A DNA stretch of 45,003 nucleotides from contig JAFGEK010000094.1 in NCBI GenBank assembly GCA_016931625.1, positions 1 to 45,003 on the forward strand. Direction: 5' to 3'. Below, in pieces: positions 40,611 through 45,003 of this stretch; position 1 is the first letter of the stretch; each line of letters begins with the position of its first letter. Origin of the DNA: Deltaproteobacteria bacterium (GTDB lineage: Bacteria > Myxococcota > XYA12-FULL-58-9 > JAFGEK01). The position numbers and the translations under genes were made by a program. Under the pieces are notes generated by a model. The model saw nothing but the letters and a program-made list of their open reading frames with translations, was not told the DNA's origin and searched no databases.

Positions 40611-43175
40611 ATGGTTGACGAGCAGAAGTCCACGGTGCGACAACATCGCGTCGATCTAAATATCAAGATCGATATGAAGTACCCTGATCGCGATACCTTT
40701 ATTGATCGCTTCGCCCCTAATATTTCTAGTACCGGCATTTTTATTCGCGCAGATGTTCCAGCAGCGATTGGTAGTCGTATACATTTTGATTGTCGCCTTG
40801 CTAATGGTACGCGTATTTTACGTGGTTTGGGGATTGTTCGTTGGGTTCGTACAGCAGCAGAAGCTAAGCAGATTGGTACTACTCCTGGTATGGGGGTTGA
40901 TTTTGTCGATCTCGATGCTGATAGTGAGCAATTAATAAATCTGATAGTAACTATTTATGGTGAAGGCAAATTAGCACCCAAACGGGCTAAGCCTGCTCAA
41001 CGTCAATCATCTTCAGTTCAAAAGCACAGCAATTATACAGCGACGCCGTTTGATCATAGCGCCGCAGAACTTGAACACGATGAAGCTAATGCGCTTGATG
41101 CTTTACTTGGCAGCAGCTTTGGCGAGGAAATCAAAAAAGCAGATGAAATTCAGAGCGCAGCCGAATTTAAATTTGAGTTAGAAACAAAACCAGAAACTCA
41201 GCTAGATATAGAATCAGAAACACAAGCACCGCAATTAGAAGCTAAAGAAGAAGAAGAAGAAGAAGAAGTAGAAGAAGTAGAACAAGAACAAGAGATATCA
41301 GAGCCAGGAATAGAAGTAGAATTAGGTGAAGATATTGAGACAGAAACAAGAGAAGCAACCAAAGCAGAAACAGTTTTTAATCAAGAATTAGGGCAGGAAC
41401 TAGAGCCAGACTTAAAACCTGAGCCAGAAACAGAGCCGGAATCAGGGTCAGAAATAGAATCCGAAACAGAGTTAGAAACAGAACCCGAATCAGAGTCGGA
41501 GCCAGAGTTAGAGCCAGAGCAAGTTTTGAATCTAGAGTTAGAGTCCGAACCAGAGCCAAAACCAGAGCCAGAATCAAACTTAAAACTAGAATCAAAACCC
41601 GAATCAGTAGTCGAAGCAACACCTGACTCAGAATCTGTTGTTGAACTAACCGCACAAGAAGAAAAAGGACAAGAAACCACAGCAAAAGATATAACTGAAT
41701 CTGAAGCCACATCGAATTTACCTTCAGCAGCGGAACATGAAGAAGCTATTGAATCTCAAGATGCAGCAACAGTAGATTTAAAAAAAGAACCCGAGTTAGA
41801 ACCAGAATCGACTGCTATAGATGATACTTCATTTGAACCAGAGGCTGCAGCAAGTGCATTAACTGACAGCGCATCACAGCCAGAATCAGAACTAGAACCA
41901 GAACTCGAATCACAACCAGAACCAGCACTAGAGTCACAATCGGAACTAGAACCACCACAATCAGAAATAGGATCAGAAGCAGCAGAAACATCTTTTGAGG
42001 GTGATGCAGAACAACAACCTGAAAGCCAAGTGATTGATAGGCCTATATTACAAGCAGTTTCAAATCAGATTAATTACTGCACGCAGCTTGTTTTAGTTGA
42101 TGAAAATGAACAACCCGTTGGTGAAGTTCTACAAACTCTACCTACCACAGCAGAGCGACTAGCTACAGAATCAATATCAGCAGCAGACGCCGAACTTATT
42201 TGTGATTTGGCTTCAAGTCGCTGGCGTTGCGCTTTGGTTCAAAAAGGCGCTGATTTTGCAAACTATGGTGATAGTATTGCGGTGCTTGCCGGAGCAGGTG
42301 ATAAAGCAATAGAATTGCCATCGCCCCTAAGTTGGCTGGTGGCACCGTGGCCAGCTTCGCGAGCACGAGTGTTAGCTCGTCGATTGGGACTGCAACTGAT
42401 AGACGATGATAGTGGCTTTCCGGCGGTGCGCTGGCATGATTTTATCTTATCGAGCGGGGTAATAATACATAACGCACTCGAGCAAGTGCTTAGTGCCTGT
42501 GCTTTTAAAGTAATGCCACAACAAGCGCGATTAATTATGCCAAGCTCAACTAGCGCAGCAGCCAAACGTTTAGTGTTACGGCGATTAGCCGGTTTAGGAT
42601 TAAGTCGTTGCGAGGTTATTGCTGCGCCTAATACCATCTTAAATTGTGTTTCAACCATTAAAACTTCCAAGGTATTAGTGGTTGAGGTGCTTGCTTTTGA
42701 AACTCGTCTAACTTTGTTAGATGCAGATGCTAAAAGCATTGCTAATGCCACTTCAGTAGCGGCTAGCTATGTTTGTGCCGATGCAGCACTTGCCTCTAGT
42801 TGGGCATCATTATTACCACCGGTAGTACTAGAAAAAGCCGAATCATGGCAAAGCACTTTAATTACAAGTGCTCGTAAAGCGCGTCACTTTAAACCTCAGG
42901 GACCATGGCGTTTAAACACTGGTGCACAATCAATAATAATTGCATCATCATTAGCAAATAAAGCTTATGCGACATTAAGTGAGAACTTAGCTTTAACCTG
43001 TGAGTTAGTCACAAGCGCCTACGGTGTAGACAGTAGTGAATTAACAGTAATTGTAGCTCCAGAAGAACCACTGTGGATGGGACTGTCTGATACTTTTAAT
43101 GATGTATTTGGTCATGAACCAATAGTGCTTGATGCTGATCCTTGGTTGCGTTTGCGAGGCTTGAAAGCAAAGTAA
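40611..43175 (+). CDS. PilZ domain - acidic linker - degenerate Hsp70-like ATPase fusion
   Basis: An 854-residue three-part protein. Residues 1-118 are a PilZ domain (FAPNISSTGIFIRADVPAAIGSRIHFDCRL), keeping NxSxxG but with RQHR instead of RxxxR. Residues about 193-474 are an extreme Glu/Pro/Ser/Leu repeat linker. Residues 480-854 have the shape of a DnaK-type actin-fold ATPase: GLSRCEVIAAPNTILN matches GLxxxRLINEPTAAAL, VLVVEVLAFETRLTLLDA the phosphate-2 strand, and a closing VDSSELTVIVAPEEPLW...FGHEPIVLDADPWLRLRGL the VxLVGGxxR...DEAVALGA end. The catalytic Gly/Asp/Thr residues are mostly lost, so it is probably a binding rather than an ATPase domain. A c-di-GMP-linked scaffold is inferred. 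The next gene begins five bases after its stop. Confidence 0.75.
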   Translation: MVDEQKSTVRQHRVDLNIKIDMKYPDRDTFIDRFAPNISSTGIFIRADVPAAIGSRIHFDCRLANGTRILRGLGIVRWVRTAAEAKQIGTTPGMGVDFVDLDADSEQLINLIVTIYGEGKLAPKRAKPAQRQSSSVQKHSNYTATPFDHSAAELEHDEANALDALLGSSFGEEIKKADEIQSAAEFKFELETKPETQLDIESETQAPQLEAKEEEEEEEVEEVEQEQEISEPGIEVELGEDIETETREATKAETVFNQELGQELEPDLKPEPETEPESGSEIESETELETEPESESEPELEPEQVLNLELESEPEPKPEPESNLKLESKPESVVEATPDSESVVELTAQEEKGQETTAKDITESEATSNLPSAAEHEEAIESQDAATVDLKKEPELEPESTAIDDTSFEPEAAASALTDSASQPESELEPELESQPEPALESQSELEPPQSEIGSEAAETSFEGDAEQQPESQVIDRPILQAVSNQINYCTQLVLVDENEQPVGEVLQTLPTTAERLATESISAADAELICDLASSRWRCALVQKGADFANYGDSIAVLAGAGDKAIELPSPLSWLVAPWPASRARVLARRLGLQLIDDDSGFPAVRWHDFILSSGVIIHNALEQVLSACAFKVMPQQARLIMPSSTSAAAKRLVLRRLAGLGLSRCEVIAAPNTILNCVSTIKTSKVLVVEVLAFETRLTLLDADAKSIANATSVAASYVCADAALASSWASLLPPVVLEKAESWQSTLITSARKARHFKPQGPWRLNTGAQSIIIASSLANKAYATLSENLALTCELVTSAYGVDSSELTVIVAPEEPLWMGLSDTFNDVFGHEPIVLDADPWLRLRGLKAK
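41187..42030 (+). repeat. Low-complexity acidic repeat region inside the PilZ-Hsp70-like gene
   Basis: About 280 codons of degenerate hexa- to dodeca-nucleotide repeats (GAA/GAG-CCA-GAA-TCA types) encoding E-P-E-S/L-E strings, with a pure GAA run near 41246. Copy number probably varies between strains by slippage. Opposite-strand frames here are artefacts of the repeat. Confidence 0.8.
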
Positions 43176-43180
43176 TTAAC

Positions 43181-43783
43181 ATGAAATTATTAATGGGTAA
43201 CGAACTTTATACTGAAGTTATCCAAGATAAATTATTACATGCTCGCGAGTCAGTATGGATAGCTACAGCCAATGTAAAAGCAATGATGGTAAAAATGGAG
43301 AAGGGCAGTGATAGATTTGTCCCTATTGTTGAGGTGTTTACTAAGTTAGCTCAAAATAAAGTTGAGTTACGTTTGTTGCATGCTGAGTTACCTTCGCGCC
43401 CATTTCGAGCTGCTTTTGATAAACAACAAGGTTTGGTGCAAGGAGGACTACAGCTTAAAGTGTGCCCAAGGGTTCATTTTAAATGTGTAATTGTTGATGG
43501 CGGTTTTTTATATCTCGGCAGTGCTAACCTTACTGGTGCAGGTCTTGGCGCAAAAAGTGACAACCGACGAAATTTTGAAATCGGGACGACATCAGAGGAT
43601 TTTACCGTCATCGATAACGTTTGCGCTATGTTTAATGAAATTTGGACCGGTAAAAAGTGTGCCGATTGCCAGCGGCGCAATGTTTGTCCAGATCCTATTG
43701 GTAAACCAGAAGCTTACACAAAACTAAGAACAAGAAAGCAAAAAAGACGTCGGCACAGCGTTGTGGCGATATGGAAAAGCTAG
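43181..43783 (+). CDS. Phospholipase D-like (single HKD) protein with Cys cluster
   Basis: A 200-residue PLD-superfamily protein. The ATG at 43181 follows the previous stop by five bases, so it is probably coupled; a longer TTG-initiated frame overlaps that gene and is not favoured. The HKD motif is complete: H99-F-K101-CVIV-D106 then LGSANLT (about 113-119), with the second-strand ARRNFEIG-like DNRRNFEIGTT. One motif per chain means that two chains would form the active site, as in Nuc-type endonucleases. After it, KKCADCQRRNVCPDP has three closely spaced Cys, perhaps a metal site, and the tail is strongly basic (RTRKQKRRRHS), which fits nucleic-acid binding. No signal peptide is present, so a cytoplasmic nuclease or phosphodiesterase is more likely than a lipase. 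Confidence 0.85.
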   Translation: MKLLMGNELYTEVIQDKLLHARESVWIATANVKAMMVKMEKGSDRFVPIVEVFTKLAQNKVELRLLHAELPSRPFRAAFDKQQGLVQGGLQLKVCPRVHFKCVIVDGGFLYLGSANLTGAGLGAKSDNRRNFEIGTTSEDFTVIDNVCAMFNEIWTGKKCADCQRRNVCPDPIGKPEAYTKLRTRKQKRRRHSVVAIWKS

Positions 43784-43814
43784 AACGAACGTCGTTTTTG
43801 GTAGACAGACAATC

Positions 43815-43855
43815 CTTCATGAAAAGCTAATGAAGCCATGGTGAATAACCATGGC
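43815..43855. other. Two adjacent hairpins between convergent genes
   Basis: CTTCAT (43815-43820) pairs with ATGAAG (43830-43835), and GCCATGGT (43835-43842) pairs with ACCATGGC (43848-43855) across the loop GAATA. The second stem is eight perfect pairs. No T-tract follows on either strand, so these are not standard intrinsic terminators, but they sit where a bidirectional one would be expected. Confidence 0.5.
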
Positions 43856-43912
43856 CAAAAGCGTGCCATAAAAGCTTAAACTCTAAAGTTACATGTTAGC
43901 GTTGGTGAAGTA

Positions 43913-44203
43913 TTATTTTGGAGGAGGTATTGACAATGCAATTGCTGTTTCAATTAATTGCAGAGTTGCTTCTACCTCATTAATTAATGCCGCTGGATTA
44001 GGTAATGCTTCTTGGTATTGCGATATCTCTTGCTTAAATTTTTCAACATTTGCTTTGGCTAGTTTTAGAGATTGTTGAGTTTTGTATATTTTGCCAATAT
44101 TTTGCTGTGCTTGATAATCAATGCATTGTTGAGCAATTTCTGCTAAGCCCATAATACATATCATTAAGTTAGTTGCAGCAGCCTCGTCTTGGGGATTGAG
44201 CAT
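43913..44203 (-). CDS. Downstream part of a frameshifted helical protein gene
   Basis: A 96-codon frame starting MLNPQDEAAATNL, strongly helical (QSLKLAKANVEKFKQEISQYQ), ending SIPPPK. The same frame stays open upstream to 44311 without a stop and reads as normal protein (EISQSLLAISVLCQNSAITI, then RKAAKNRQEQIK). That stretch joins it to the C-terminus of the frame at 44278-44739 through a run of seven A. The most natural reading is therefore one gene of about 275 codons (44739-43913) interrupted by a -1 shift. Separate translation from the ATG at 44203 is possible, but the ribosome binding site (AAGAG) is weak and distant. Function is unknown. Confidence 0.5.
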   Translation of the reverse strand: MLNPQDEAAATNLMICIMGLAEIAQQCIDYQAQQNIGKIYKTQQSLKLAKANVEKFKQEISQYQEALPNPAALINEVEATLQLIETAIALSIPPPK

Positions 44204-44277
44204 TTTTATTTGCTCTTGACGATTTTTTGCAGCTTTTCTTATGGTGATGGCACTATTTTGGCATAAAACAGAAATTG

Positions 44278-44739
44278 CTAGCAGCGACTGAGAAATTTCT
44301 TCAGGTTTTTTTCAAAAAGCAATGCCATGGTAGATTCATAATGACTTGTTAGAATGCTTTCAGTTATTGCATTAAGAGGTAACTTGTTGCCTTGTAGCAA
44401 AAATTGATTTCTAATTTTTAAAGCTGCTTTATAATATCCTCGTTCAACCAGGGCGGTAATTAGTTGGCAAGCTTTGTTTGTATCATTATCGCCGCAGCAT
44501 GATTGTGCCTTTTCAACTTTTGCTGGAATTTCGGTACCTTTATTGTCGACTTTTACGCCAGGATGAGGGCATTTTGCCACAACCAAATCCAATAGATATC
44601 CCGCTTCATCATTAGTTATTTCTTTTTTTTCTGTTCCTGCTTTGGCTTTAACCTTACCCTCTATGAACTTAAAATCACCATCAATCGCTATATCAATGTC
44701 TTGGCATACTTTAAATTGCGTTACCTTTGGTTCAGTCAT
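44278..44739 (-). CDS. Upstream part of a frameshifted hypothetical protein gene
   Basis: A 153-codon frame starting MTEPKVTQFKVCQDIDIAID, with no signal peptide. The body has a beta-rich, Lys/Glu-rich first half and a helical second half (ACQLITALVERGYYKAALKIRNQ, a repeat-like helix pair). The last eight codons (LKKFLSRC) follow the seven-A run and look like out-of-frame read-through; shifting by -1 at AAAAAAC leads into the helical frame that runs to 43913. The gene lies alone at the window edge, and like other lone genes here it has a Thr/Gln-containing signal-less N-terminus. I do not recognise it. Confidence 0.6.
   Translation of the reverse strand: MTEPKVTQFKVCQDIDIAIDGDFKFIEGKVKAKAGTEKKEITNDEAGYLLDLVVAKCPHPGVKVDNKGTEIPAKVEKAQSCCGDNDTNKACQLITALVERGYYKAALKIRNQFLLQGNKLPLNAITESILTSHYESTMALLFEKNLKKFLSRC
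44305..44311 (-). other. Candidate -1 slippery heptamer A_AAA_AAC
   Basis: Read on the minus strand in the frame of the upstream part, the codons are GAA AAA AAC CTG. A -1 slip gives AAA AAA CCT GAA, entering a long open frame. AGAAATT (44300-44294) can pair with AATTTCT (44276-44270) four bases downstream, a weak stimulator at best. One extra A would fuse the frames equally well, so an assembly error or mutation is as likely as programmed frameshifting. Confidence 0.4.
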
Positions 44740-45003
44740 TTTGACCCTCTAAAATCAGTACTATTCATGCATTCAAATAATGATTTAATTGTTTATCGGT
44801 ATTTTGCTCTATTGGTAAGTAAAAAAAGATCCTAAAGCAAAAAGTTATATCCTTAAAAAAGGCAATTTATCTGAAAACAGTTTAAAATTGACGCAACTTT
44901 TTTTTATTGTTTACGAAAGGGTGCAAGATCAAAAATTGCTTTTCTTGAGAGAATGATAGAGACGATTTCGAATAAGCTCTCACTTAAAATTCCCTATTCC
45001 CTA

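Noticed and set aside
41377-41712. Two minus-strand frames of about 110 codons (Leu-rich and Ser/Asp/Gly-rich)
   Set aside because: They are antisense readings of the acidic repeat in the PilZ-Hsp70-like gene, with no start signal.

Overview
The window is AT-rich (roughly 40% G+C by eye) and densely coded. It comes from a Gram-negative, didermic bacterium. Several features point to a deltaproteobacterial/myxococcal relative with unusually low G+C. These are an early-type type III secretion (T3SS) core that keeps a FliO-like gene, two PilZ proteins of which one is fused to a degenerate Hsp70-like domain, a VIT/von Willebrand protein divergent from an ECF sigma factor gene, and AgmX/TonB-like C-terminal domains. 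The lineage is inferred from gene content only.

Layout. 1-5.0 kb: the tail of an outer-membrane beta-barrel gene, an exported protein of unknown function, a small membrane protein and alaS. 5.0-9.6 kb (minus strand): a lone hypothetical, then an orphan VgrG spike, a PAAR protein carrying a protein-glutaminase-like toxin domain, and a small gene placed like its immunity partner. 10-13 kb: a membrane-anchored lytic transglycosylase, an exported degenerate M20 peptidase-like protein, and a glycine-rich RRM RNA-binding protein whose leader can pair with its own coding start. 13.2-20 kb (minus strand): one operon sctN-sctO-sctP-sctQ-fliO-like-sctR-sctS-sctT, in the order of flagellar fliIJK..NOPQR. 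20-25.7 kb: a hypothetical and a four-gene MacAB-like ABC export operon. 25.8-29.5 kb: a hypothetical, a small PilZ protein, a helical protein whose C-terminus resembles T3SS filament/translocator proteins, and a DegP/HtrA protease. 29.7-34.8 kb: a 1658-residue protein with a hydrophobic centre and long helical tail. 34.8-40.5 kb: an envelope sensing module (ECF sigma factor, membrane protein in anti-sigma position, divergent VIT/vWA protein, PDZ-like lipoprotein). 40.6-45 kb: the PilZ-acidic linker-Hsp70-like protein, a phospholipase-D-like protein, and a gene split by an apparent -1 frameshift at a run of seven A.

How it may fit together. The core is secretion and envelope biology: a T3SS export gate with its ATPase and length regulator, a T6SS-type spike with a loaded effector, and an ABC exporter. 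Around them are the periplasmic upkeep enzymes (lytic transglycosylase, HtrA) that such machines use. Several lone genes have Ser/Thr/Asn/Gln-rich N-termini and no signal peptide (5.1, 20.3, 25.9, 27.2, 29.8 and 44 kb); they are candidate T3SS substrates, which is inference. No tRNA, rRNA, CRISPR array, insertion sequence or replication origin was recognised.
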